DNA of 64,000 bases from DATMNI01 sp963817515 (GCA_963817515.1 CAWFPJ010000031.1:248001-312000); one strand, 5' to 3'. Shown: positions 53,774 through 63,705, counted from the stretch's first letter. A program made the numbers and translations. The notes: generated by a model not told the origin, from the letters alone.

Positions 53774-55129
53774 ATGAAGCGTCTCCAACCGGTGATCTGG
53801 ACCAAAGGCACATTCCTGAGTCCCCAGCACCTACAACTTCAGGACCGCTTCCTCGAAAATCTCCTGCAATTTCACCTGGAGAGTCTGTCGTTCCGGCCCT
53901 GGGGCTTCAGCCAACTGCAGATCAGCCAGGAGGGCCTGGCGGCTGGTTGGTTCGGCATTTCAAGCGCCTCGGGCATTCTGCCGGATGGCCTGCTTTTCGA
54001 TATTCCGGGCTCCGATTCCGCTCCCCAGCACAAGATTCTGGCCGATTATTTCGACGCCGACCAGAATACCCTCGAAGTCTACCTGGCGGTTCCACAATAC
54101 CGCGAGCGCGGCCTTAATATAGCTACTTCGCAGCGCGAAAGCGGAGCCCGCTATACGGCGGAGATCGAACTCTTCCGCGACGAAAACACCGGACTTTCGG
54201 AAAAGCCCGTGCAGATTGCGCGCAAGAACCTGCGCCTGCTGGCCGAGGGCGAAGCCCGTGACGGCTTCTCCACACTTTGCGCGGCCCGCGTGAAGCGCAG
54301 CCCGGCCGGCACGTTTCAGCTGGATCCGCGCTTCGTGCCGCCGCTGCTCGATTTTCGCGCGAACGACTATCTCTCGGCCATTGCACGGCGGTTAGTGGAG
54401 ATCCTTTCGGCGCGATCCAGTTCCATCGCCGGCCTGCGCCGCCAGAAGAATCAGAGCCTGGCCGATTTCACCGCTGCCGATATCGCCAATTTCTGGCTGC
54501 TCTACAGCATCAATACGGCTTTCCCGGATTTTCGGCACCTGTTTGAAACCCGCGGCGGCCATCCCGAGACGCTCTTCTCATCCATGCTGACGCTGGCGGG
54601 CGCGCTCACCACGTTCTCATCCAAAATCCATCCGCGCGACCTGCCGATTTACGATCATGAGGACCTTGGCGCCTGCTTTACCGACCTGGACGAAAAGCTG
54701 CGCATCCTGCTGGAGACCGTGGTACCGAGCAACTTCGTCTCGCTGCCGCTGAAACTGGTGCAGCCTTCCATCTACGCCGCGTCCATCGACAACGACAAGT
54801 ATCTGGTCAACACCAAGATGTATCTGGCGGTAAATGCGGAGGCCAGCCAGGCTGAGATCGTCGGCCGGGCTCCGCAACTGGTCAAGGTCTGCTCGGCCAA
54901 TCACATTGAACATCTGGTGCGGCAGGCGCTGCCGGGGGTTGCGCTAACTTACGTAGCGTCGCCACCCAGCGCTATCCCGCTTAAACTCAACTTTCAATAC
55001 TTCAGCCTCAACCAATCCGGCGTGGCATGGGAAGCCATCCAGCGCGCGCGCAATCTAGCGGCGTACGTTCCCGGCGATTTGCCCAATCCCGAGTTGGAAC
55101 TGATTATCCTGCTGCCGCAAGCCGGATAG
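53774..55129 (+). CDS. tssK: T6SS baseplate protein TssK
   Basis: A 451-residue TssK, the trimeric adaptor between baseplate wedges and membrane complex. The canonical start is VIWTKGTFLSPQHLQLQDRF. Later landmarks are NIAQFWLL-type DIANFWLLYSINTAFPDF, HPETLFSSMLTLAGALTTF, HPRDLPIYDHEDLGACF and LPLKLVQPSIYAA. It is on the plus strand, opposite to all the other T6SS structural genes here, and 72 bp after the methyltransferase gene. tssL and tssM, which usually follow tssK, are absent: the next sequence is a catalase remnant. Confidence 0.95.
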   Translation: MKRLQPVIWTKGTFLSPQHLQLQDRFLENLLQFHLESLSFRPWGFSQLQISQEGLAAGWFGISSASGILPDGLLFDIPGSDSAPQHKILADYFDADQNTLEVYLAVPQYRERGLNIATSQRESGARYTAEIELFRDENTGLSEKPVQIARKNLRLLAEGEARDGFSTLCAARVKRSPAGTFQLDPRFVPPLLDFRANDYLSAIARRLVEILSARSSSIAGLRRQKNQSLADFTAADIANFWLLYSINTAFPDFRHLFETRGGHPETLFSSMLTLAGALTTFSSKIHPRDLPIYDHEDLGACFTDLDEKLRILLETVVPSNFVSLPLKLVQPSIYAASIDNDKYLVNTKMYLAVNAEASQAEIVGRAPQLVKVCSANHIEHLVRQALPGVALTYVASPPSAIPLKLNFQYFSLNQSGVAWEAIQRARNLAAYVPGDLPNPELELIILLPQAG

Positions 55130-55193
55130 GCCCAGTTGCGGGCGTCCTCACAATGGACACATATCTGTTAAAGGAAACAGCCTAAGGCGGATT

Positions 55194-55634
55194 ATGAAAA
55201 ACAAGAAGCAAGGCCCAGAGAAGGCGCTCAAAGGCAAAGCCGGAGAGCTTCACCAGACCGCGACCGGCGACGTGCCGATTCTTACAACCCAGCAGGGCAC
55301 TCCCGTTTCCGACGATCAGAATTCGCTGAGAATCGGCGCGCGAGGTCCCGCCGCCCTCGAAGATATTCACCTCCGCGACAATAAAGGCTCGGCCGATCTG
55401 GCGCGCGATGTGCGCGGTTTCGCCCAGTAAAGTTCTACACTCAACAAGGCAACTGGGATATCCTCGGCAACAACATTCCGGTGTTCTTTATCCAACACGC
55501 CATCAAGTTCCAAGACCTGGACGAAGGATGTATCGAACTCTCCGGACCCAAGAGTGCCGCAGAGTTTGTGGCAGCCTGCCGGAAGCTTCGCCTGTGGAAG
55601 AGGGGGAACTGGTGGTCACCGCTTAAAGGAAGCC
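55194..55634 (+). pseudogene. katE: Catalase (clade II, KatE-like) fossil with two large internal deletions
   Basis: Three pieces of a large-subunit catalase lie in order. Piece one, from the ATG at 55194, is the N-terminus (LTTQQGTPVSDDQNSLRIGA, then RGPAALEDIHLRDN). It jumps directly to a middle block (GSADLARDVRGFA; then, after a frameshift near 55425, KFYTQQGNWDILGNNIPVFF and IQHAIKFQDL). That block is fused to the extreme C-terminus (DEGCIELSGPKSAAEFVAAC, RKLRLWKR). About 550 of roughly 700 residues are missing, including the haem-binding His and the proximal Tyr region. It is a dead remnant; the upstream spacing still looks like a normal gene start. No IS or short direct repeat marks the deletion ends that I could see. 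Confidence 0.8.
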
Positions 55635-55675
55635 TACTGGCCTGGTATTACTCCGAAGACGGCAGGCCAGGAGGC

Positions 55676-56695
55676 CTATCCTGCATCCTTCAGCGCCAAA
55701 ATTGCATCCAGCGGGACACCGGTCCTGCGCCCTTCCACGGCTCCAAATCCCACGCTCCGCAGCAGCCGCACATACTGGCTCAGGCTGCGCTCTTTGCCCT
55801 CCGTGCAAATCAGCATGTTGAGAGACTGCATGTTGCCCGGAACCGGCCCGACGCCGTCTTCTTCGAGGTGTTTCTCCGCCACCAGCAGGCCACCGCCCGC
55901 AGGCAGTCGCTCGAAGATGCGCGATAGCAGCCGGCCGCACTGCTCGTCATTCCAATCGTGCAGAATCTGTCCCACGGAGTAGAGGTCCGCGGGGGGCAGT
56001 TCATCCTTGAAGAAATCGCCGGCCAGAACTTCGATCCGGTCCCGCGCCGGCGACCGCGCTACCTCTTCCCGCGCTACGTCCGTGACAAGAGGCAGATCAA
56101 AGACCGTGCCGTACAGTTGCGAGTAATGCTCGCACGCCGCAATTATCAGATGGCCGGTGGCGCTTCCCAGGTCGACCATGCGGCGGAAGCGGCCCAGGTC
56201 GAATGCCGTAACCACCTTGGGCGACGTCAACCGGCCGAAGCCGTGCATGCCGCGCAGGAAATCCCGCATGGCGTCGAAGGTGCGGAAGAAGTGGCTGAAG
56301 ATGGGTCCTTCGAGGCCAAAGGTCTGCGTCCAACGGTGCGAGCCTTCGCGCACGGCATCGGCCAGGTTATTCCACAACGGGTACAGGGCGGCGTCCGAAT
56401 AGCGAACGTATCCGTAGAGCGTGTCCGGGCTCCCGGCGCGAAGGTAGGTATCGGCCACGGGATGGTTTTCGTAAACGCCGTCGGCTTTGCGCAGCAGGCC
56501 CAGAGCGGTACAGGCATCCAGCAGCCGTTCGGTGGCATCGGCATTCGCGCCCGACCGGACCGCCAGTTCCGCCGCGGAGGCGGGCGCCTCGTGCAGGAAA
56601 TCGAAGATCCCCATGGATGCCGCGGCAAACATAGTCTTGGATCTGCGGAAGGCCTGGATCAGGTCGATGACGGGAGTAGGATCGGGAAGACTCAT
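55676..56695 (-). CDS. O-methyltransferase, acetylserotonin/hydroxyindole O-methyltransferase-like
   Basis: A 339-residue enzyme of the plant-type O-methyltransferase family. A winged-helix dimerisation domain (FDFLHEAPASAAELAVRSG) is followed by a SAM-binding fold: motif I MVDLGSATGHLIIAA, then FDLPLVTDVA, and the catalytic-helix signature ILHDWNDEQCGRLL containing the usual catalytic His. Relatives methylate phenolic hydroxyls of small aromatic molecules. Its ATG at 56695 overlaps the thiL stop (ATGA), so it is co-translated with thiL, although no pathway link is known. Confidence 0.9.
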   Translation of the reverse strand: MSLPDPTPVIDLIQAFRRSKTMFAAASMGIFDFLHEAPASAAELAVRSGANADATERLLDACTALGLLRKADGVYENHPVADTYLRAGSPDTLYGYVRYSDAALYPLWNNLADAVREGSHRWTQTFGLEGPIFSHFFRTFDAMRDFLRGMHGFGRLTSPKVVTAFDLGRFRRMVDLGSATGHLIIAACEHYSQLYGTVFDLPLVTDVAREEVARSPARDRIEVLAGDFFKDELPPADLYSVGQILHDWNDEQCGRLLSRIFERLPAGGGLLVAEKHLEEDGVGPVPGNMQSLNMLICTEGKERSLSQYVRLLRSVGFGAVEGRRTGVPLDAILALKDAG

Positions 56696-57644
56696 GACTG
56701 GTTGAAGTGGTGCTCTCGGAAATGATCGTAACCCAGCGGCTCAAGCGGCGCGCCGTCTAGTCGCACTGCACCCTTACGCCCTTTGCGCATGGTACCAATT
56801 CGCGTAAGAGGCAGGCCTTCGAAATCCACCGGCACGGCGGCCCGGTCGGCCACGGTGAAGAGAAGTTCGTAGTCCTCGCCTCCGTGCAGGGCCTGTTCGA
56901 GGGTGGCGCGCGGATACAGCGGGGGCTTTCCAATCTCGGCTATCAACCCGGAGGCCAGGCACAGGCGATGGAGGTCGATCGACAGGCCGTCGCTCAAATC
57001 CATGGCCGCTGTGGCGTGCAAGCGTTGGCGCAGAAACTTTCCCAGGGCGAGCCGCGGTTGGGGCCGGGTGTGCCGCTGCCAAGCCTTACTCCGGCCGGCT
57101 TTACCCCGGCTGCTGGAAAGACCCAGCGCCGAGCCGCCAAGCGCACCGGAGACGTAAATGCCGTCGCCCGCCCGCGCGCCATCGCGACGCAAAGCCTGGC
57201 CGCGAGGAACCGCGCCACAGACCACGATGTCTGCCATCACCCGGTCGCTATGCGCCAAATCGCCGCCCATCAGCGTTGCGCCGGCCGACTGCGCCAGAGC
57301 TAGCAGCCCGCTGTAAAAGCTATCCAGCCATCGGGTATCCGCCCACGGCGCCAGCGCCAGTGAGAGCAGACAAAACCGCGGTTCCCCACCCATGGCCGCG
57401 ATGTCGCTCAAGCCGCGCGCCAGACACTTCCAGCCGACGTCCTCAGCCGTGTGCGTTTCCCTGAGAAAATGCGCGCCTTCAATCAACATGTCGGTGGTGA
57501 ATAGCAGGTCTTCGGTGGAACCGCGCGGCCGGAAGATAGCGCAATCGTCGCCAATTCCGAGAACCAGACCGTTTGTGCAGGTAAAGAAACCCGCCCGCGG
57601 AGACGCTCGACTATGTCCTGTTCACTCCTGCCAGGGTTTACCAT
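56692..57644 (-). pseudogene. thiL: Thiamine-monophosphate kinase ThiL, broken by one frameshift
   Basis: The ATG at 57644 starts MVNPGRSEQDIVERLRGR. After that, near 57597 in a G-rich stretch (GCGGGCGGGTTT), homology changes frame and continues GFFTCTNGLVLGIGDDCAIF, TTDMLIEGAHF, WKCLARGLSDIAAMGGEP and MDLSDGLSIDLHRLC to the stop at 56692. GIGDD, the DxxVEGVHF-like loop and DLSDGL are the ThiL ATP/Mg signatures. Repaired length is about 317 residues, as expected. This is the only one of the eight frameshifts in the window whose sense is -1 (one base missing or two extra). ThiL makes thiamine diphosphate and is usually essential, which argues for a sequencing error. Confidence 0.85.
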
Positions 57645-57760
57645 ACTAGCGTCATCTGAGAATAGCGTATGCAGTTGCAACCAGGCCTATAGCCTTGTGG
57701 TCTGCATATCCATGATTACGATGCGCCGGGGTCATCTTGACAACGGCGTCGTAAGTACTA

Positions 57761-59011
57761 TCACGGAATGGCTTCCCTACCCACCGCCATGTTCAACTGT
57801 CCCGCGGCGGTCAGATACGCCCCCACAAGATTGATGTACGCCACTTCCGTCGCGCGGTAGTCTCTCTGGGCGTCCAGGTAATCCACCAGCGCCGCCTGTC
57901 CGCGCTGGTAGGAAAATGATATCGTGTCGCGAATGCGTTTCGCCGTTTCCAAATAGCCATCCGCAGCCGTGTACGGCTGTAACAGGCTCACCGAGCTTAG
58001 CAGCGTGAAGTATGCGGAATCCACATCGTTGAACACCTGCGCCTGCGCCGCGTCTTTCTGCCGCGCGGCATGCGCGATGTCGATCTCGGTCCGCGCTTTC
58101 TCTCCCTGGTTCTTGTCGAAAATCCGCAGCGGGATGTTGACGCTTACACCCACGTAAAGCGGGATCGGCGGATTGCGCGCGAAATCCACTCCGAAGGTGG
58201 GATCGGTAGAACCGTTGGCCACCGCAAGCTTGTGGTCGGTGCCGGCTTTTTCCACCGCCTGAAGAGCCGCCCGCAAGTCCGGGCGCGCCGCCAGTGCAAT
58301 CGTATGAAAATCGTCCAGCGGCTGAATCCGCTCTTGAAACTGGAACGGACCGGTGACATCGAACTGGTCCACCGGGGTGCGGTCGTTCAGCAGCATCAGC
58401 ATCGTGATTTTCGCAGTCCGCGTGTTTACCAGCGCCGTCTGGAAATCCGATTCGTACTGCACCCGCTGCAGCGCGATGCGGTCCAGGTCCACGCGCGCGA
58501 TGTCGCCGGACTTGTAGCGGTCGCGGTTGATAGCCAGTTCCTTATCGAAATAATCCAGGTTCTCTTTGGCGTTGGCCAGCAGTGCCTTGGCCTGCAGCGT
58601 CTGCACAAAGGCGCTGCGCAGGTTGAACAGGAGGTTGCGCTCCAGGTCCAGTTGCTGCGATTCCGCGATCGCCGTTCCCTGCTGCGCGCTCTCGAGACGC
58701 AGTTCGCGCTTGTGCTGCCGCTCGTGCAGATAGTCGAATGCCACCAGGGGCAGGGCCAGCCCGAACGGACGATACGGGTTGCCGTTGAACGGCTGGAGTT
58801 GGTCCAGCGTAAAGGTCAAGTTGGGATTCGGACGCAGATAGGCCGTGGTCTCAGAAGCCTTCGATTCCTGAATGTTGAGCAGCCCGGCGCGCAGGTTGGG
58901 GTTCGCCGCCCGGAACTTATCCACCACCTGCTGCCAGGTGAGCGCCGTTTGCGCTGCCACGCCGCCTGCTATGCAAAGGCCCACACACACATACCGGATG
59001 ATGCACCGCAT
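57761..59011 (-). CDS. Outer-membrane efflux protein (TolC/CzcC-like)
   Basis: A 416-residue outer-membrane factor from the ATG at 59011, with a signal peptide (MRCIIRYVCVGLCIAGGVAA) and paired OEP repeats: LTWQQVVDKFRAANPNLRAG in the first half, and ARPDLRAALQAVEKAGTD plus GVSVNIPLRIFDKNQGEKA in the second. The GQAALVDYLDAQRDYRATE stretch near the C-terminus is typical of the second coiled-coil. It forms the exit duct for the RND pump encoded just upstream, whose stop is 19 bp away. Confidence 0.93.
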   Translation of the reverse strand: MRCIIRYVCVGLCIAGGVAAQTALTWQQVVDKFRAANPNLRAGLLNIQESKASETTAYLRPNPNLTFTLDQLQPFNGNPYRPFGLALPLVAFDYLHERQHKRELRLESAQQGTAIAESQQLDLERNLLFNLRSAFVQTLQAKALLANAKENLDYFDKELAINRDRYKSGDIARVDLDRIALQRVQYESDFQTALVNTRTAKITMLMLLNDRTPVDQFDVTGPFQFQERIQPLDDFHTIALAARPDLRAALQAVEKAGTDHKLAVANGSTDPTFGVDFARNPPIPLYVGVSVNIPLRIFDKNQGEKARTEIDIAHAARQKDAAQAQVFNDVDSAYFTLLSSVSLLQPYTAADGYLETAKRIRDTISFSYQRGQAALVDYLDAQRDYRATEVAYINLVGAYLTAAGQLNMAVGREAIP

Positions 59012-59030
59012 TTTTCTCGCCTGCCTCTTT

Positions 59031-62000
59031 TTAAACCTGCAACCTATCGTCGTCGCGCGCCACCAGCGCATAAAGCACCGGCGACAGAAAAATCGATAGC
59101 AGCAGCCGCGAAGCCAGTCCCGCCACAATCACAATGGCGAACGGCTTCTGTGAGTCGCTGCCGATTCCCGTGGACATCGCCGCCGGCAGCAGTCCGAAAC
59201 AGGCCACCAACGCGGTCATCATGATAGGCCGCAGCCGCAGCAGGGATGCCTCCAGCGTGGCCGTGGGGATGTCCCGGCCTTCCAAGCGCAGCTTGTTGAT
59301 GAAGGAGTACAGAATCACGCTGGTCTGCACCGCCACCCCCATCAATGCCACAAACCCCAGCATGGACGAGACGCTGAAATTAGTGTGCGTGAGGTAAAGC
59401 GCCAGCAGGCCGCCCACCGGTTCGGTCACCAGCACGCTGAAGAAAATAATCAACGGGAATTTCAGATTTCCGTACAGCGCGAAAAGAATCAGAAGAATCA
59501 ACAGCACCGTCAGCGGCAGAATGATCTTCATCTGCTCCTGCGATGCCAGGTACTCTTTGTATTCCCCGCCCCAATCGAACTTATAGCCGATGGGCAGCTT
59601 CACCGCGGCATCCACTTTGCGCCGCGCCTCGCCCACAGCGCTGGCCAGGTCGCGCCCCTCCACACTGAATTGCACCCCGATGTAGCGCGAGTTCGATTCG
59701 CGATAAATGAACGACGCGCCGTTCTCCACGCGAATGTCGCAAAACTGGCTCAGCGGCAGATACTGGCCGTCGGGCGTGGCAATCAACAGGTTCCGGATGG
59801 CGTTCTCGTCGCTGCGAAACGGCTCCTGCATGCGCACAATCAGGTCGAACTGCCGCTCCCCCTGAATCACCTGCGTGGCCGCGGTGCCGCCCATCGCCGT
59901 CTCCACCAGCGTGTTCACGTCGCTCACGTTCAATCCATACCGCGCCAGCTTCGCCCGGTCCGGAGTGATGGCCAGGCTTGGCTGGCCCAGTTCCCGAACC
60001 ACCGTAATCTCCGCGATGCCTGGTATCTTCGAGAGAATGTTCTTGACCTGGTACGCCTTACTTTCCAGCGTCGCCAGGTCCTGGCCGAAAATCTTCACCG
60101 CCAGCGCGCTCTTCAGCCCGGTCTCGGCCTCGTCCACCGCGTCCTCGGCCGGCTGCGTGTAATTGAAAATGACCCCCGGAAACGATGCCAGCTTCTTCTG
60201 TACTTCCTCGATCAGTTTCGGTTTGGTCTCGCCCTTCCAGGACCGGTCCGAATAAGGCTTCAGCCCCACGTAAAATTCGTTGTTAAAGAAACCGGTGGGA
60301 TCGGTGCCGTCGTCCGGCCGCCCCAGTTCGTTGGCAACCGTGGTGACCTGCGGAAAGCTCAGCAGGATATTGCGAATCTGCGGCGAGAGCCTGGAAGCCT
60401 CTTCAAAGGAAATGGTGTACGGAGTGGTCGCCCGCACCCATAACGCGCCTTCGTCCAGGTGCGGCATAAACTCGCCGCCGATCAACGGAATCAGCAGCAG
60501 CGAGGACCCGAAGATCGCCAGAACAATCGCCACAGTGACCAACCGGTTGCGCAGGCACCAACCCAGCATCCGGCCGTATCCGCCGCGAATCCATTCATAC
60601 ACCACCATACGCGGCTCATGAATGTGCCGGCGCAGGAAGTACGAGCACAGCACCGGCAGCAGGGTCAACGCGCACAGCAGCGACCCCAGCAGCGCGAACG
60701 ACATGGTGTCGGCCATGGGCTGGAACAGCCGCCCCGAAGGCCCGGTCAGCACGTAGATGGGAAGGTATCCGGCAATAATCACGGCGATGGCGTAGAAGAT
60801 GGGCCGCTCCACGTCATGCGCGGCGGAGCGGATCACGTCGATCACGTTGAGGTCGTGATCGCCATGGTGCGCCGCCAGTTCGCGGAAGATATTCTCCACC
60901 ATCACCACCGCGCCATCCACGATGATGCCGAAATCGATGGCGCCGATGGAGAGCAGGTTGGCCGGAATGTGCCGCCAGTCCAGGCAGATGAACGAAAACA
61001 AGAGCGCAAACGGAATGGTGGCCGCCACAATCAGCGCCGTTCGCACACTGAACAGGAAAGCGCCCAGAATCACCAGCACCAGCAGCATGCCGCGCAGCAG
61101 GTTGTCTTCCACCGTCTTGGTGGTCTCCTCCACCAGGCCTTGGCGGTCGTAATACGGGACCACCTTCACGTCCGGCGGCAGCACGTGCTCATTCAGTTCC
61201 TTGGTCATGGCCTCAACGCGCCGCAGAATCACCTGCGCCTGCTCGCCCACGCGCATCAGGATCACGCCTTCCACGGCCTCGTCCTGCTTCATGAATCCGA
61301 ACTGGCCCAGGCGCGGCGCGTAGCCGATCTGCACTTTCGCAATGTCCTTCACGTAGACCGGAATGCCGCCCTTCTGCTGCAGCACGATGTTGCCGATATC
61401 CTCCGTGTCGCGCACCAGGCCCAGCCCGCGGATGTAATAAAACTGTCCACCCTGCGAATAAAAGCCGCCGCCCGCGTTGGCATTGTTGTTCCCCAGCTGC
61501 TGCACCACTTGGGCCACGTTGATGCCGTAAGCGAACAGCTTGTTGGGGTCCAGCAGCACCTGGTATTGCATGGTAGTGCCGCCGAAGCCGGAATCGTCCG
61601 CCACTCCCTGAATGGAACGGTAGTGCCGCTCCAGCACCCAGTCCTCGATAATCTTCAGATCCTGCGGCGAACGGTCCGTGCTCTGTAAAACGTACCGGTA
61701 TATTAAACCGCTGGGGCTGAACAAGGGTGAGATTGAAGGCGTCAGCCCGGACGGCAGCGAAGCATTTCCCACCCGCTCAAAAGCCTGTTCCCGCACGAAG
61801 TACGGGTTTGAGCCGTACTCGAAGTTCATCTGCACCGAAGACAGTCCGTACAGCGAGATGGAACGTAGCGAATCCAGTTGCGGAATGCCGTTCATCTCGA
61901 TCTCGAGCGGAATCGTTACCAGCCGTTCGAGCTCTTCGGCCGCGTGTCCCGGCCACTGCGTGATGATCTCCACGTGCGGCGGGGAAAGGTCCGGATAGGC

Positions 62001-62111
62001 GTCGATGGGCAGCTTCTGAAACGAGATCGCGCCATAGATCATCAGGGCCACGGAGGCGATCACAATCAGGAACCGCTGCGCGAGTGCGAAGGAGACTAGT
62101 TTCGCGATCAT
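59031..62111 (-). CDS. czcA: Heavy-metal efflux RND transporter, CzcA-like
   Basis: A 1026-residue RND pump with 12 transmembrane helices and two large periplasmic loops. The helix-4 signature AIDFGIIVDGAVVMVEN contains the charged residues of the HME1 (Co/Zn/Cd) subgroup, rather than the AxGAMVDAAIVMIEN pattern of Cu/Ag CusA. The N-terminus KLVSFALAQRFLIVIASVAL and GGEFMPHLDEGALWVRATTP after helix 7 are typical. It starts at ATG 62111, 12 bp after the adaptor stop. Proton-driven export of divalent metals is the likely role; exact specificity is inferred. Confidence 0.94.
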   Translation of the reverse strand: MIAKLVSFALAQRFLIVIASVALMIYGAISFQKLPIDAYPDLSPPHVEIITQWPGHAAEELERLVTIPLEIEMNGIPQLDSLRSISLYGLSSVQMNFEYGSNPYFVREQAFERVGNASLPSGLTPSISPLFSPSGLIYRYVLQSTDRSPQDLKIIEDWVLERHYRSIQGVADDSGFGGTTMQYQVLLDPNKLFAYGINVAQVVQQLGNNNANAGGGFYSQGGQFYYIRGLGLVRDTEDIGNIVLQQKGGIPVYVKDIAKVQIGYAPRLGQFGFMKQDEAVEGVILMRVGEQAQVILRRVEAMTKELNEHVLPPDVKVVPYYDRQGLVEETTKTVEDNLLRGMLLVLVILGAFLFSVRTALIVAATIPFALLFSFICLDWRHIPANLLSIGAIDFGIIVDGAVVMVENIFRELAAHHGDHDLNVIDVIRSAAHDVERPIFYAIAVIIAGYLPIYVLTGPSGRLFQPMADTMSFALLGSLLCALTLLPVLCSYFLRRHIHEPRMVVYEWIRGGYGRMLGWCLRNRLVTVAIVLAIFGSSLLLIPLIGGEFMPHLDEGALWVRATTPYTISFEEASRLSPQIRNILLSFPQVTTVANELGRPDDGTDPTGFFNNEFYVGLKPYSDRSWKGETKPKLIEEVQKKLASFPGVIFNYTQPAEDAVDEAETGLKSALAVKIFGQDLATLESKAYQVKNILSKIPGIAEITVVRELGQPSLAITPDRAKLARYGLNVSDVNTLVETAMGGTAATQVIQGERQFDLIVRMQEPFRSDENAIRNLLIATPDGQYLPLSQFCDIRVENGASFIYRESNSRYIGVQFSVEGRDLASAVGEARRKVDAAVKLPIGYKFDWGGEYKEYLASQEQMKIILPLTVLLILLILFALYGNLKFPLIIFFSVLVTEPVGGLLALYLTHTNFSVSSMLGFVALMGVAVQTSVILYSFINKLRLEGRDIPTATLEASLLRLRPIMMTALVACFGLLPAAMSTGIGSDSQKPFAIVIVAGLASRLLLSIFLSPVLYALVARDDDRLQV

Positions 62112-62123
62112 TCTCTTTGCGCC

Positions 62124-63302
62124 TTATTTAATGGTGTTGGCGAACTGCAGGAACAGGCTGCCGTCTGAGACCACGGTCTCGCCCTCATGCAGGCCGCCAG
62201 AGATCGCCACCAGCCCGTCCTGTTGCCCGGCGGTCGAGACGCCGCGCTGCGCGAACTTGCCCGGTTCCGACTGTACGTAGACAATGGGTTCGTTCTTGTC
62301 GTCGCGCAGCAGCGCCCCCACCGGCACTACCAGCATGTGGTTTCGCAGCCCGGTATGCACCACCGCATCCACAAACATATCTTTCTTCAGCAGCCCGCCC
62401 GGATTCTGCGTCACGATGCGAACCGCCGTGGTGCGCGTGTCCGGGTCAACGGAAGATCCGATGTAGGAAACCGAGCCGCGGAACCCGCGATTGAACGAGG
62501 CGTTGGTTTCATCGACGGGGTCTCCGCTCTTCACCGAAGGCAAATCGCGATCGAAGATATGGCCCTGCACCCACACTGTAGAAATGTCGCTGATGGCAAA
62601 GCAGACCGTCTGGCCCGCCTGAACCAACTGGCCCGGCGAGACCAGCTTCTGCACGATCACCCCGGCAATCGGCGAGCGCACCGCCAGTTCGGTATTGACC
62701 GGCGATCCCTGCTTCTCGGCCACATCGATGTCCTGGCTGGTGATGCCGAAGATGCGCAGCGCCTGCAAGCTGTTCTGCACGTCGGTGGTGGCGTCGTTGT
62801 AATCCGCCTCGCTACCCTGAAAATCCTTGCCGGCGATCGCGCCGCGATCCAGCAGTTCCTTCATGCGGTCCACAATTCGCTTGTTGTAGGCTTCGCGGTT
62901 GCGCGCCTTGCGGTAGACGGAAATGGCGTTGGCCACGTCGGGGCTGGAGACATACATCAGCGGCTGATCTTTTTGGACCGGCGTTCCGAGGTCCGCCATA
63001 ATCCGCGTAATCGGGCCGTTCACCTGCGTGATCGCCTGGGTGGTGTGATCCGCATCCCAGTCCACCGTGCCGGTGGTGTGAATGGACACCGGCCAGTTGA
63101 TTGCCCGCACCTGCGTGGTCTTCAAGCGGGCCAGTTGATCCGGTGGCACGCTGAAGAGTCCGGGCTGTACGTTCTGCGCCTCTTCGGAGGGCTTGTACTC
63201 CGTTGGTTGTGTCTTACGGCAGGCCGGCGCCAGCCAAGCCAGAGCCAATGCCAGAGATAGCGGCAATAGCCGCCTGCGACAGCACACGATTTCAGCCGTC
63301 AT
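62124..63302 (-). CDS. RND efflux periplasmic adaptor lipoprotein (CzcB/CusB-like)
   Basis: A 392-residue membrane-fusion protein. The ATG at 63302 gives a lipoprotein signal ending in LAWLAPAC; the frame extends upstream to 63383 without homology. The barrel-sandwich/lipoyl halves are DWDADHTTQAITQVNGPITR with MADLGTPVQKDQPLMYVSSP, and VRSPIAGVIVQKLVSPGQLV. An alpha-hairpin lies between them, and the beta-barrel has GQTVCFAISDISTVWVQGHI. It bridges the CzcA-like pump and the outer-membrane channel. Confidence 0.93.
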   Translation of the reverse strand: MTAEIVCCRRRLLPLSLALALAWLAPACRKTQPTEYKPSEEAQNVQPGLFSVPPDQLARLKTTQVRAINWPVSIHTTGTVDWDADHTTQAITQVNGPITRIMADLGTPVQKDQPLMYVSSPDVANAISVYRKARNREAYNKRIVDRMKELLDRGAIAGKDFQGSEADYNDATTDVQNSLQALRIFGITSQDIDVAEKQGSPVNTELAVRSPIAGVIVQKLVSPGQLVQAGQTVCFAISDISTVWVQGHIFDRDLPSVKSGDPVDETNASFNRGFRGSVSYIGSSVDPDTRTTAVRIVTQNPGGLLKKDMFVDAVVHTGLRNHMLVVPVGALLRDDKNEPIVYVQSEPGKFAQRGVSTAGQQDGLVAISGGLHEGETVVSDGSLFLQFANTIK

Positions 63303-63395
63303 GACGAAATGCTTCTCCTGATTCCGCTTTGAAAAAACGCGTTGGTCCAGCGCCGGATTACCGGTGCGGACCGCCGCTTTCATTTTGGGAAGGAG

Positions 63396-63686
63396 CTAAA
63401 CGGCGGGAGGAGCCCGTGAGGGACTGGGGACCAGCCGGACATCCGAAGTGGTTTCGAAGCGCGCCTGCGGAGCCAGCCATACTACCTGAAAAAGCGGCGC
63501 CATCGCCGCCGCAACGCTGGTTTGCAGAAATGGCAGAGGCCCCACGTGGCAGAGCAGGCAGCAATGATCTGGAGAATGATGCGATTCGCTTTGTGCCGAG
63601 AGCGCCGAATACTGCGCCACCATAGTCACGCACAACAGGAGCAGGACAACCAAAAGCCTCCTGTCGCAGTGAATCTGGCGCATCAT
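63396..63686 (-). CDS. Small exported His/Cys-rich protein at head of metal-efflux operon
   Basis: A 96-residue protein with a clear signal peptide (RRLLVVLLLLCVTMVAQYSA). The short mature part opens with ESHHSPDHCCLLCHVGPLPF, a likely metal-binding cluster of four His and three Cys. Small proteins of this kind (DUF2946-like) often sit at the head of RND metal-efflux operons and may be periplasmic metal sensors or chaperones. It is 93 bp upstream of the adaptor gene, same strand. The rest of the mature chain is Ala/Pro-rich and unassigned. Confidence 0.75.
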   Translation of the reverse strand: MMRQIHCDRRLLVVLLLLCVTMVAQYSALSAQSESHHSPDHCCLLCHVGPLPFLQTSVAAAMAPLFQVVWLAPQARFETTSDVRLVPSPSRAPPAV

Positions 63687-63705
63687 GATTTACAGGTCTG
63701 TCCCA

